A DNA stretch of 47,993 bases from GCA-002727735 sp036159515. Its GTDB lineage: Bacteria; Bacteroidota; Bacteroidia; Flavobacteriales_D; Parvicellaceae. The translations under genes were made by a program, and so were the position numbers. The stretch is from contig JAYYEV010000063.1 of NCBI GenBank assembly GCA_036159515.1, positions 1 through 47,993 of the forward strand, written 5' to 3'. Below are positions 41,176-47,993 of this stretch, piece by piece; within the stretch, counting starts at the first letter, position 1; the number at the start of each line of letters is the position of its first letter. The notes beneath the pieces were generated by a model, which saw only the letters and a list, made by a program, of their open reading frames with translations, was not told where the DNA came from and searched no databases.

Positions 41176-42115
41176 TTTTTTCTTTCAAATAAGAATTTAT
41201 ATGTCTTTCCTTCTTTTGCTCAAAAATATCGTCAATTGAAATTAGGATTCCTGTTTCTTCAACTTCACCAAATTTTTTGTTCAATGCAGTTCCAAATGAT
41301 TTCATTGTACTAGAAAGATTCATATATGCGGATATAAGTGGTGGAATGGAAGTATCTAGTTTTCTCACACGCTGTGTTAGTATTTTAAATCCTTCTTCAT
41401 AATTAAGTGTTGAAATTTCATTTAAAAATAGTGAAATATCGTTGTGAAGATTTAATGGTGATTTTGCAGTTACCAGTTTATCCTTGTCGGGAAAATAGTG
41501 GTTAATGAAAGATAAAATAAAATCTCTTGCTAGTTTGGGATAATCCAAGTACATCGTCACCTTTCCAAAAAAATACTTTATTTCTTCGTTATCAACCACT
41601 AAAGCGCCTAATCCATCCCATAAATTATCTAATGAAAATATGCCTTTTCTATTTCCGGATGATGGCTGATAACCAGGTTGAACAAATGATCTTCCAAGTT
41701 CGATTGTTTGTGGAAGATATTCGGTTTCAAATAGTTTGCTAAAATGGAATAAGTTATTTGTTGCCAAATCCTTATGTTTTTTTGATTTAATGACCTGCTT
41801 TCCTTTGACGTATCTATATCCTCCAATGATTTCTAATGCATCTGGATCCCATACTATAAGTTGATTATAATAAGCTTCTGATCTTGTGTCAAAATCGTCT
41901 AAATCAAGATCTTTTCCTGTTCCTCCACCAGCCAACCTAAATGTAAGTTCTCTTAGTCTTCCAATTTCTAATAGAGTATTTGGGGAATTAAGGTGATTGA
42001 CAACGTAAATTTCATGGTTTGCAAAATTTGTTTTTCGAACAAACGTATCTGGGTTTAGTTCTTGAAGAACTAATTTTTTATCTATGGGACTAATTACTTT
42101 TTTCACCGTATTCAA
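41162..42115 (-). CDS. GNAT-fold N-acyltransferase, amino-acid lipid synthesis (GlsB/OlsB-like)
   Basis: The 317-residue protein resembles the hemolysin-like GNAT acyltransferases OlsB and GlsB, which attach a 3-hydroxy fatty acid to the amino group of ornithine or glycine. Typical segments are ELTFRLAGGGTGKDLDLDDFD (about 56-76), QLIVWDPDALEIIGGYRYVKG, TIELGRSFVQPGYQ and LFHFSKLFE. Bacteroides uses the GlsB/GlsA pair to make glycine lipids. The partner O-acyltransferase gene lies directly upstream with a 26-base overlap. Whether the amino acid is glycine or ornithine cannot be read from the sequence. Confidence 0.75.
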   Translation of the reverse strand: MNTVKKVISPIDKKLVLQELNPDTFVRKTNFANHEIYVVNHLNSPNTLLEIGRLRELTFRLAGGGTGKDLDLDDFDTRSEAYYNQLIVWDPDALEIIGGYRYVKGKQVIKSKKHKDLATNNLFHFSKLFETEYLPQTIELGRSFVQPGYQPSSGNRKGIFSLDNLWDGLGALVVDNEEIKYFFGKVTMYLDYPKLARDFILSFINHYFPDKDKLVTAKSPLNLHNDISLFLNEISTLNYEEGFKILTQRVRKLDTSIPPLISAYMNLSSTMKSFGTALNKKFGEVEETGILISIDDIFEQKKERHINSYLKEKNGDS

Positions 42116-42944
42116 AGTTAGGATTGTTTTCTAATTTGTAAATGTGTTTTTTTACGGTTTGAGCCCATTCATAGTCAGATTTTGTTTTGTTGAATGAATT
42201 TGGCATTATGGGTTTACCCATGGTTAAGAGTATTGTGCTTCCCCTCTGCCTAAACATTTCATCTGCCAACAATAACATTTCAATGTTGAGTTTAATGCCC
42301 ATTTTTTTTCTGATGTTAGCTGTTCTGTAAAATCGTTTCGAATTCTGTCCACTTATATGAACTGGAAAAATAGGCTTGTTATATTTCTTTACTTTTGCAA
42401 TAAAACTTTTTTTCCATTCTAAATCTTCTACTTTTTCTTTTTGCTTTCTGGACACTAACCCAGCAGGAAAAATAACTATGCATTGGTCTGACTGATATAA
42501 TTCATCTAATCGCAATAAACTATTTCTTGTGTTTGAGCCATGCTTGTTTACCGGCATAAATAAACTATTGAATGGTTCAAATTGATTTAATATATCGTTT
42601 ACAATAAATTTTATGTCTCTTCTAATTTTTCCTATTTCTTTCATTAAAGTTACTCCATCCAATCCACCTAATGGATGATTAGCAACTATGACAACACCAC
42701 CATTTTTGGGTAATTTTTCAAATCCGATTGTGTTGGAAGAAACATTGATTAAGTCCAGTCCTTGTTCAATAAATTCTAACCCTTTTTTACCTTCTAACTT
42801 GTTAAGAATCTCATTAAATTCTTCTTGATGGATTATAGATCTTAATTTTTTTAAAAATATAGTAGGAGTAAACTGATAAACTCTAGGGCTCTTTTCTTTC
42901 AGAACTTTATCAACGTCAATTTTTGAACTCTCCATGATACTCAT
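42090..42944 (-). CDS. Lysophospholipid-type O-acyltransferase (GlsA/OlsA-like)
   Basis: The 284-residue protein is a PlsC-family acyltransferase. The catalytic NHPLGGLDG (HxxxxD-type, about 89-97) and the later FPAGLVSRKQK and PVHISGQNSKRFYRTANIR segments match the group adjacent to OlsB/GlsB. It would add the second fatty acid to the hydroxyl of the N-acyl amino acid. In some flavobacteria the two activities are fused in one protein; here they are separate but overlapping genes. ATG 42935 is an alternative start three codons in. Confidence 0.75.
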   Translation of the reverse strand: MSIMESSKIDVDKVLKEKSPRVYQFTPTIFLKKLRSIIHQEEFNEILNKLEGKKGLEFIEQGLDLINVSSNTIGFEKLPKNGGVVIVANHPLGGLDGVTLMKEIGKIRRDIKFIVNDILNQFEPFNSLFMPVNKHGSNTRNSLLRLDELYQSDQCIVIFPAGLVSRKQKEKVEDLEWKKSFIAKVKKYNKPIFPVHISGQNSKRFYRTANIRKKMGIKLNIEMLLLADEMFRQRGSTILLTMGKPIMPNSFNKTKSDYEWAQTVKKHIYKLENNPNFEYGEKSN

Positions 42945-43090
42945 TCAATTTCAAATTAAAGATACTGAATTAATACAAAAACCTCCAAAAATTTAATTAA
43001 TCTCCACATTTTACCACTTATAAAAATTACATTATTTACTCTGTTTATTTTCTTTATATTGTAACCAGTATTAATTTATGACGTAAAAAG

Positions 43091-43099
43091 TTATTCACA
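43091..43099 (+). promoter_or_regulatory. Single DnaA-box match upstream of mraZ
   Basis: TTATTCACA fits TTATnCACA exactly and lies 12 bases before the MraZ-type repeats. One isolated match is expected about once by chance in an AT-rich window of this size, so the claim is weak. Confidence 0.25.
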
Positions 43100-43110
43100 A
43101 TCTATTAAAA

Positions 43111-43125
43111 GTGGGAAAAAGTGGG
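43111..43125 (+). promoter_or_regulatory. MraZ-type operator repeats before the dcw cluster
   Basis: GTGGG at 43111-43115 and again at 43121-43125, with five A residues between, form two direct repeats with a ten-base period. This matches the TGGG-type repeats bound by MraZ upstream of its own gene in other bacteria. The mraZ start codon is 38 bases further on, so the site is suited to autoregulation of the cluster. Confidence 0.7.
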
Positions 43126-43163
43126 TAATTATTTGTTAGATTTACAATTAAAATGCTAGAAAA

Positions 43164-43622
43164 TTGACAGGATTCATAGGAGAATATCATTGTAAGCTAG
43201 ATGTTAAGGGAAGGTTATTAATCCCTTCTGACATGAGGAAGCAATTGTCGCCAGAAGATCAGGGTCAATTTGTTGTATCAAGAGGTGTTGATGATTGTTT
43301 ATCTCTCTACACTTCCTCTGAATGGTTGCAGGTCATGAATAGACTACGAAAACTCAATCGTTTCAAGCCAAAGGATCGAAAATTCGCTAGAATGTTTCAA
43401 AAAGGGGCTACTAAAGTCATGGTAGATGGTAGTGGAAGAATTTTGATTCCAAAAGGGCTTTCAGCTTGGGCCTCTTTAAATAAAGATGTAGTTCTTGTGG
43501 CTAATGTAGATTTATGGGAATTGTGGGACAAACAGAGGTATGATGAAATAATGAAAGAAGACTGGGAAGGATTTGATCAGCTAGCACAGGATGTTATGGG
43601 TGATTCTTCTGATGGAGAGTAG
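43164..43622 (+). CDS. mraZ: Transcriptional regulator MraZ
   Basis: MraZ is a ring-forming AbrB-fold regulator encoded first in the dcw cluster. The two repeats of the family are visible: FIGEYHCKLDVKGRLLIPSDMRK (about 4-26) and KVMVDGSGRILIPKGL (about 84-99). Length is 152 residues. No in-frame ATG precedes the conserved N-terminus, so the start is TTG at 43164, overlapping the stop of a five-codon minigene (ATG 43153, TGA 43165-43167). Two GTGGG repeats lie upstream. Its end overlaps rsmH by 11 bases. Confidence 0.93.
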   Translation: MTGFIGEYHCKLDVKGRLLIPSDMRKQLSPEDQGQFVVSRGVDDCLSLYTSSEWLQVMNRLRKLNRFKPKDRKFARMFQKGATKVMVDGSGRILIPKGLSAWASLNKDVVLVANVDLWELWDKQRYDEIMKEDWEGFDQLAQDVMGDSSDGE

Positions 43623-44523
43623 TCCATATCATATACCAGTTCTTTTACATGTTGCTACTGATGCTCTAATCACAAAAAAAAATGGATTATACATTGATTT
43701 AACATTTGGTGGAGGTGGTCATTCGAAAGCCATATTAAGTAAGATTAATGATGGTCAGTTGATTGCATTTGATCAAGATGAAGACGCATTTCAAAACGAT
43801 ATAGATGATGTTAGGTTTACACTTGTAAGGCAGAATTTTAAATATGTTCAAAATGTTCTTCTTTCCAAAGGAATCAATAAAGTAGATGGGATTCTAGCAG
43901 ATTTGGGTGTTTCATCACACCAATTTGACACACCTGAAAGGGGATTCTCCTATCGATTTGATGGAGAGTTAGATATGAGGATGAATACAAATTCTCCTAA
44001 ATCTGCTTTTCATATTATAAATGAATATGATGAGCAAAATCTAGTTAGGATTTTAGTTTCATACGGTGAGTTTAAAAGAGGAGAGGCAAGAAAAATTTTT
44101 AGAAAAATCGATGAAAATCGTTTAGTTGAGCCGATAAAAACAACAAGAGGTTTACAGAAAATTTTAGATCCCATTTTTCCCTCGCGATTCTTAAACAAGA
44201 ATTTATCAAAAATTTTCCAATCAATTCGAATCGAGGTCAATGATGAAATGCAAGCATTAAAAGAGTTGTTGAATCAGCTTGTTGATTGTTTAAATCCAAA
44301 TGGGATTGCTGCTTTTATTACTTACCATTCCATCGAAGATAGGATGGTAAAAAATTTTTTTAAATCTGGAAATTTTGAGGGAGAGTTAACCAAAGATTTT
44401 TATGGAAAAATTTTAAAGCCATTTGATTTGGTAAACAAAAAGCCAATAGTTCCATCCGAGGTTGAAATCAAAGAAAACCCTAGAGCTCGTAGCGCAAAAT
44501 TAAGAATGGCAAAAAGATTGTGA
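43612..44523 (+). CDS. rsmH: 16S rRNA (cytosine-1402-N4)-methyltransferase
   Basis: RsmH methylates C1402 in the decoding centre of 16S rRNA. ATG 43612 gives MESSPYHIPVLLHVATDAL, the standard start; an in-frame ATG 21 bases earlier lies wholly inside mraZ. The SAM-binding region DLTFGGGGHSKAILSKI (about 25-41), AFDQDEDA, GILADLGVSSHQFD (about 90-103), the PERGFSYRFDGELDMRMN block and the C-terminal NPRARSAKLRMAKR are diagnostic. Length is 303 residues. The stop abuts the next start (TGAATG). Confidence 0.96.
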   Translation: MESSPYHIPVLLHVATDALITKKNGLYIDLTFGGGGHSKAILSKINDGQLIAFDQDEDAFQNDIDDVRFTLVRQNFKYVQNVLLSKGINKVDGILADLGVSSHQFDTPERGFSYRFDGELDMRMNTNSPKSAFHIINEYDEQNLVRILVSYGEFKRGEARKIFRKIDENRLVEPIKTTRGLQKILDPIFPSRFLNKNLSKIFQSIRIEVNDEMQALKELLNQLVDCLNPNGIAAFITYHSIEDRMVKNFFKSGNFEGELTKDFYGKILKPFDLVNKKPIVPSEVEIKENPRARSAKLRMAKRL

Positions 44524-44844
44524 ATGAGTGTATTTAAAAAAATATTTTCTGGTGATTTATTTCAAAAGGGGATTGTACTGAATAACATACCCTTTCTCTC
44601 CTACATCACATTTCTCATGTTGATTTACGTAGCTTATGGGTATCACGTTGATAATACTGTGTTATCAATATCCAAAGCAAATAAAGATGGGGAACAATTG
44701 TACTCTGAGTTGCAATCCGCTTTAGAGCTTTATGATAAGGAGAGCTTGCAAAGTAAAATAGCTGAGGAAACATCAAAATGGGGGTTGTATGAATCAATTG
44801 ACCCCCCAGTAATTATCAATTCAAATGACGGTGATGAAGAATAA
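44524..44844 (+). CDS. ftsL: FtsL-like cell division protein
   Basis: The 106-residue protein has a short cytoplasmic part, one membrane helix (about 20-42, IPFLSYITFLMLIYVAYGYHV) and a helical periplasmic part suited to a coiled coil. This is the topology of FtsL, which with FtsQ and FtsB activates FtsW-FtsI at the septum. Sequence alone is weak because FtsL diverges quickly; position between rsmH and ftsI is the main support. It overlaps the ftsI start. Confidence 0.8.
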   Translation: MSVFKKIFSGDLFQKGIVLNNIPFLSYITFLMLIYVAYGYHVDNTVLSISKANKDGEQLYSELQSALELYDKESLQSKIAEETSKWGLYESIDPPVIINSNDGDEE

Positions 44845-46924
44845 AGAGACTTTAACAAGGGTATATGTGGTATATATTATCGTTCTTCTCTTAGGTGGAG
44901 GTGTAGTTGGTCAAATTTTTTATTTACAATTCTACAAGGGTTCTGAACTTATTCAAGATGCCGAAAAGCAAATTTTTGTTTATAAAAATATCACAGCTCC
45001 AAGAGGTAATATTTATGCTTCAAATGAGCAAAAGACATCATTAGCTCTTTCTGTTCCTAGGTTTAAAGTTTATGTAGATCTATTAACAATTAAAAATCAG
45101 GTATTTAAAGATAGTATTGGTGTCTTATCGGACTCATTGCACCATCTTTTGCCTTATCGATCTGCTCAGTTATGGCAAGAAACACTAATACAACAAAGAG
45201 AAAATGGTAATAGATACTTTTTTATTGCAAGAAACCTGAATAATGGTGAGATAGAACGATTAAAGAGATTTCCCATCTTCAATTTAGGCCAGTATCGTGG
45301 AGGTCGAATAATTATTAAAACAAATCAACGAATTAAACCCTATGGCCTTTTAGCAAATAGGACTATCGGGTATGTTGTTGATCACGAAAACGAAAAGCCC
45401 ATTTTAGTCGGATTAGAAGGAGCTTTTAATGATTATTTGAAAGGTCAAAACGGCCAAATGTTAATGGAAAAGGTTCGTGGCAATGACTGGAAGCCAGTAG
45501 ATGATAATTATTCCATTGAGCCTGTACCAGGTTCTGATATTTATACAAGTTTAGATGTAAATATTCAGGATGTGGCTGAAGCAGCATTACTGCATCAATT
45601 AAAAGAGCAAAAAGCAGATCGGGGATGTGTCATCTTGATGGAGGTTAATACTGGATTTGTTAAAGCAATTGCAAATCTATCATACAATAAAAAAACAGAT
45701 ACATATTTCGAATCTCAAAATCATGCTGTAGGCTTGGCTTCTGAGCCTGGATCTACATTTAAATTGGCATCGCTGCTTGTAGCTCTTGAGCAAGGTAAAA
45801 TCAATATTCAAGATTCTGTTTATATGTCTGGTAGGTATGAGTTTTATGATAAAGCGTTGACAGACGGTGGAAAAGTATATGGAAAAAACACCATAAAAAA
45901 TGCATTTGAAGTTTCATCTAATGTAATTAGCAAATTAATTTACGATAACTATAAGCAGCATCCCCAAGAATTTGTTGATGGACTAAAGGAGCTGGGATTA
46001 AATAGAAAATTAGGTTTAGATATTCTAGGAGAGGGTGCGCCATTAATTAAGGATGCTTCAGATCCCACTTTTACAGGAATTTCACTTCCGTGGATGTCAA
46101 TAGGATACGAAGTCAAACTTACCCCACTTCAAACACTAGCGTTTTACAATGGCGTAGCAAATGAAGGGGTTTTAATGAAGCCTCAATTTGTAAAGTATAT
46201 CAAAAAAGGAGTTGAGCTAGAAAAAGAATTTGAGCCAATTGTATTAAACTCTTCTCTGTGTTCTGAAGAGACTTTAGAAGATTTAAAAGAATTACTTGAA
46301 GGTGTTGTGGAAAGAGGTACAGCCAAAAATATCAAGGCTCGAGGGTTTAAAATTGCAGGAAAAACAGGGACATCAAAAATCGCTTTAGGGTCAAGTGGTT
46401 ACGGAAAGAAATATCAGGCTTCTTTTTGTGGTTATTTCCCTGCTAAAAATCCTCTATACAGTTGTATAGTGGTTATTCAAGGCCCTACGAAAAATATTTT
46501 CGGTTCAGTCGTTTCAGGTACTGTTTTTAAAGAAATTGCAGATAAGGTATATGCTCATGAATTTAATCAATCTGATCTAGCTTTAAAAATACCCGATCAA
46601 TACCCTTATTCTAGGCCCGGTTCAAAAGTTGATTTCATCACAGCTGCAAAAGCTATGAACATACCATTTGATGATAAAACCGTGTCTAATTCAAGCTGGA
46701 TAAATACAAGGACTGGTCGTAATGCTATTAAGATTTCAGACTCAAAAGAGGCTAAAGGGCTAATACCTAATGTAGTTGGTATGGGTCTAGTTGATGCAGC
46801 CTATCTGCTTGAGAAAAGTGGATTAGTAGTGCACGTAGAGGGGGTTGGTATTGTTAGGGAACAATCCTTAAGAGCGGGATCGAAAATTAAAAAAGGTCAA
46901 ACCATAAAACTTTTCCTCGCATGA
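44834..46924 (+). CDS. ftsI: Septal peptidoglycan transpeptidase FtsI (PBP3) with PASTA domain
   Basis: FtsI cross-links septal peptidoglycan. From ATG 44834 (696 residues; ATG 44825 is possible and adds three) it has a membrane helix at about 10-32 and a dimerisation domain with APRGNIYAS (about 55-63). The transpeptidase domain has SxxK as STFK (Ser307), SxN as SSN (361-363) and KTG as KTGTSK (510-515). A C-terminal PASTA domain follows (about 635-696, IPNVVGMGLVDAAYLLEKSG), as in SpoVD-type proteins. It overlaps ftsL and shares ATGA with murE. Confidence 0.95.
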   Translation: MKNKETLTRVYVVYIIVLLLGGGVVGQIFYLQFYKGSELIQDAEKQIFVYKNITAPRGNIYASNEQKTSLALSVPRFKVYVDLLTIKNQVFKDSIGVLSDSLHHLLPYRSAQLWQETLIQQRENGNRYFFIARNLNNGEIERLKRFPIFNLGQYRGGRIIIKTNQRIKPYGLLANRTIGYVVDHENEKPILVGLEGAFNDYLKGQNGQMLMEKVRGNDWKPVDDNYSIEPVPGSDIYTSLDVNIQDVAEAALLHQLKEQKADRGCVILMEVNTGFVKAIANLSYNKKTDTYFESQNHAVGLASEPGSTFKLASLLVALEQGKINIQDSVYMSGRYEFYDKALTDGGKVYGKNTIKNAFEVSSNVISKLIYDNYKQHPQEFVDGLKELGLNRKLGLDILGEGAPLIKDASDPTFTGISLPWMSIGYEVKLTPLQTLAFYNGVANEGVLMKPQFVKYIKKGVELEKEFEPIVLNSSLCSEETLEDLKELLEGVVERGTAKNIKARGFKIAGKTGTSKIALGSSGYGKKYQASFCGYFPAKNPLYSCIVVIQGPTKNIFGSVVSGTVFKEIADKVYAHEFNQSDLALKIPDQYPYSRPGSKVDFITAAKAMNIPFDDKTVSNSSWINTRTGRNAIKISDSKEAKGLIPNVVGMGLVDAAYLLEKSGLVVHVEGVGIVREQSLRAGSKIKKGQTIKLFLA

Positions 46925-47993
46925 AGTTACTAAGGGAAATTATATATGGTGTAAGTATATTAGAGATTAAGGGTAATACAAATATTGCCATAGAAAAGCT
47001 GACATTTGATTCTAGGTATGTTCAGAATTTATCGCTCTTTGTAGCCGTAGTTGGCTCCAAATCTGATGGTCATGATTTTATTTTAAATGCCGAAAACGCT
47101 GGAGTTTCAGCTATAGTGTGCGAGAGTTTTCCCGAAAAACTAAAAGAGGACGTTACATACATTAAAGTGCCAGATTCATCATCTGCACTAGGATTAATTG
47201 CATCCAATTTTTATGATAATCCTTCTGAAAAGCTACAACTCATTGGAATAACTGGAACAAATGGAAAGACAACTTGCGCCACCATTTTATATGATTTGTT
47301 TCGTTTGTTAGGGTTCAAGACGGGCTTGATTTCTACCGTAAACATAAGGGTTCTTCATAAAACTTATCCTTCCACTCATACTACACCAGATGCAATTAGA
47401 ATAAACGAAGTATTACATGAAATGGTTTCTTCTGGGTGTACTCACGTCTTTATGGAGGTAAGTTCTCATGCGTTAGATCAAAACAGAACTCATGGATTAA
47501 AATTTAAAATGGCTGTTTTCACCAATATTTCACGTGATCATTTAGATTATCATAACTCATTTGATGAATATATATCATGTAAAAAGAAACTATTTGATAA
47601 CCTATTTGAGGATGCCTATGCCATTTTAAATTATGATGACAAACATGGCGAAATCATGGGAGCTAATTCCCGGGCAAAGGTTATTTCTTTTGGGCTAAAA
47701 TCAAATACAGATGTTTCATGTAAGGTGTTAGAGAACGACATTTCTGGCTTAACCTTAGAAATTAATGGTCATGAAATGGCATCGAGATTGGTTGGTAAAT
47801 TTAATGCCTATAATTTACTGGTAGCCTATGCTGTAGGGAAATACCTGGGTCAAGATGAATTAAGCCTTCTTACCATTTTAAGCTCGGTAAAGGCACCTCA
47901 GGGGAGATTTGAATATTTCCTGTCAGATCAAAAAATAACAGCTGTTATAGATTACGCACATACTCCAGATGCACTAGAAAATGTACTAAAAAC
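46921..47993 (+). CDS. murE: UDP-MurNAc-tripeptide synthetase MurE (5' part)
   Basis: MurE adds the third amino acid (meso-diaminopimelate or lysine) to UDP-MurNAc-dipeptide. The frame starts at ATG 46921 within the ftsI stop and runs off the window. The N-terminal domain has KLTFDSRYVQNLSLFVAV. The ATP-binding GITGTNGKTTCATI is at 109-122, STVNIRV and TTPDA follow, then FMEVSSHALDQNR, TNISRDHLDYH and the ligase C-terminal linker APQGRFEYF. The motif that separates Dap from Lys enzymes lies beyond the window end. Confidence 0.95.
   Translation, partial: MKLLREIIYGVSILEIKGNTNIAIEKLTFDSRYVQNLSLFVAVVGSKSDGHDFILNAENAGVSAIVCESFPEKLKEDVTYIKVPDSSSALGLIASNFYDNPSEKLQLIGITGTNGKTTCATILYDLFRLLGFKTGLISTVNIRVLHKTYPSTHTTPDAIRINEVLHEMVSSGCTHVFMEVSSHALDQNRTHGLKFKMAVFTNISRDHLDYHNSFDEYISCKKKLFDNLFEDAYAILNYDDKHGEIMGANSRAKVISFGLKSNTDVSCKVLENDISGLTLEINGHEMASRLVGKFNAYNLLVAYAVGKYLGQDELSLLTILSSVKAPQGRFEYFLSDQKITAVIDYAHTPDALENVLK

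Noticed and set aside
1..47993. CRISPR arrays, tRNAs, insertion sequences or prophage genes
   Set aside because: No spaced direct repeats, cloverleaf sequences, transposase motifs or phage structural genes were found; gaps between genes are all under about 220 bases.

Overview
This window is a compact, AT-rich stretch of a Bacteroidota chromosome, most likely from the order Flavobacteriales and possibly marine. The evidence is the gliding/type IX secretion accessory genes gldB and gldC, a protein with a C-terminal T9SS-type sorting domain, a SusC-like TonB-dependent receptor, the DUF4296-pyrC-glycosyltransferase block, the rplQ-carA-eno order, and promoters of the TAnnTTTG type. I see no tRNA, rRNA, CRISPR array, prophage or insertion sequence, and no gene-free stretch longer than about 220 bases.

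Layout. 1-6550: end of the spc operon and the alpha operon (rpsE', rpmD, rplO, secY, map, infA, rpmJ, rpsM, rpsK, rpsD, rpoA, rplQ), closed by a strong terminator. A two-tier hairpin lies just before rpsD. 6586-12052: carA, eno, a membrane-anchored GH25 lysozyme-like protein and a monomeric NADP isocitrate dehydrogenase. 12055-17125 (minus): gldB-gldC-trmB, then two outer-membrane barrel genes, one with helix-hairpin-helix motifs. 17188-20237: an outer-membrane barrel protein, nadE, and a ferredoxin/ferredoxin-NADP reductase pair. 20358-23387: hpt, adk, obg, a PAP2 phosphatase and crcB. 23390-26213 (minus): two lipoproteins, dihydroorotase and a polyprenol-phosphate glycosyltransferase. 26303-29361: a T9SS cargo protein, an alkyltransferase-like protein, Mrp and an Nfu-type scaffold. 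29362-31791 (minus): a TonB-dependent receptor.

31887-36214: a tightly overlapping carotenoid operon (B12-binding MerR regulator, crtI, crtB, crtZ, lycopene cyclase), which suggests light-controlled zeaxanthin synthesis. 36252-37468 (minus): arsenate reductase with an aquaglyceroporin, a likely arsenate-to-arsenite export pair. 37506-39384: a histidine kinase with no neighbouring response regulator and an Omp28-like lipoprotein. 39524-42944 (minus): two acyltransferases of the amino-acid-lipid type, engB and a MurG-like glycosyltransferase. 43111-47993: start of the dcw division/cell-wall cluster (mraZ, rsmH, ftsL, ftsI, murE'), preceded by two MraZ-type repeats and one DnaA-box match.

Most genes are housekeeping and easily assigned. 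I do not see a clear undescribed defence or mobile system. The most interesting signals are the rpsD leader hairpin, the conserved but unexplained HHH-barrel/PorV-like pair, the arsC-aquaporin pair, the light-type regulator heading the crt operon, and four convergent gene pairs separated by only 0-2 bases.
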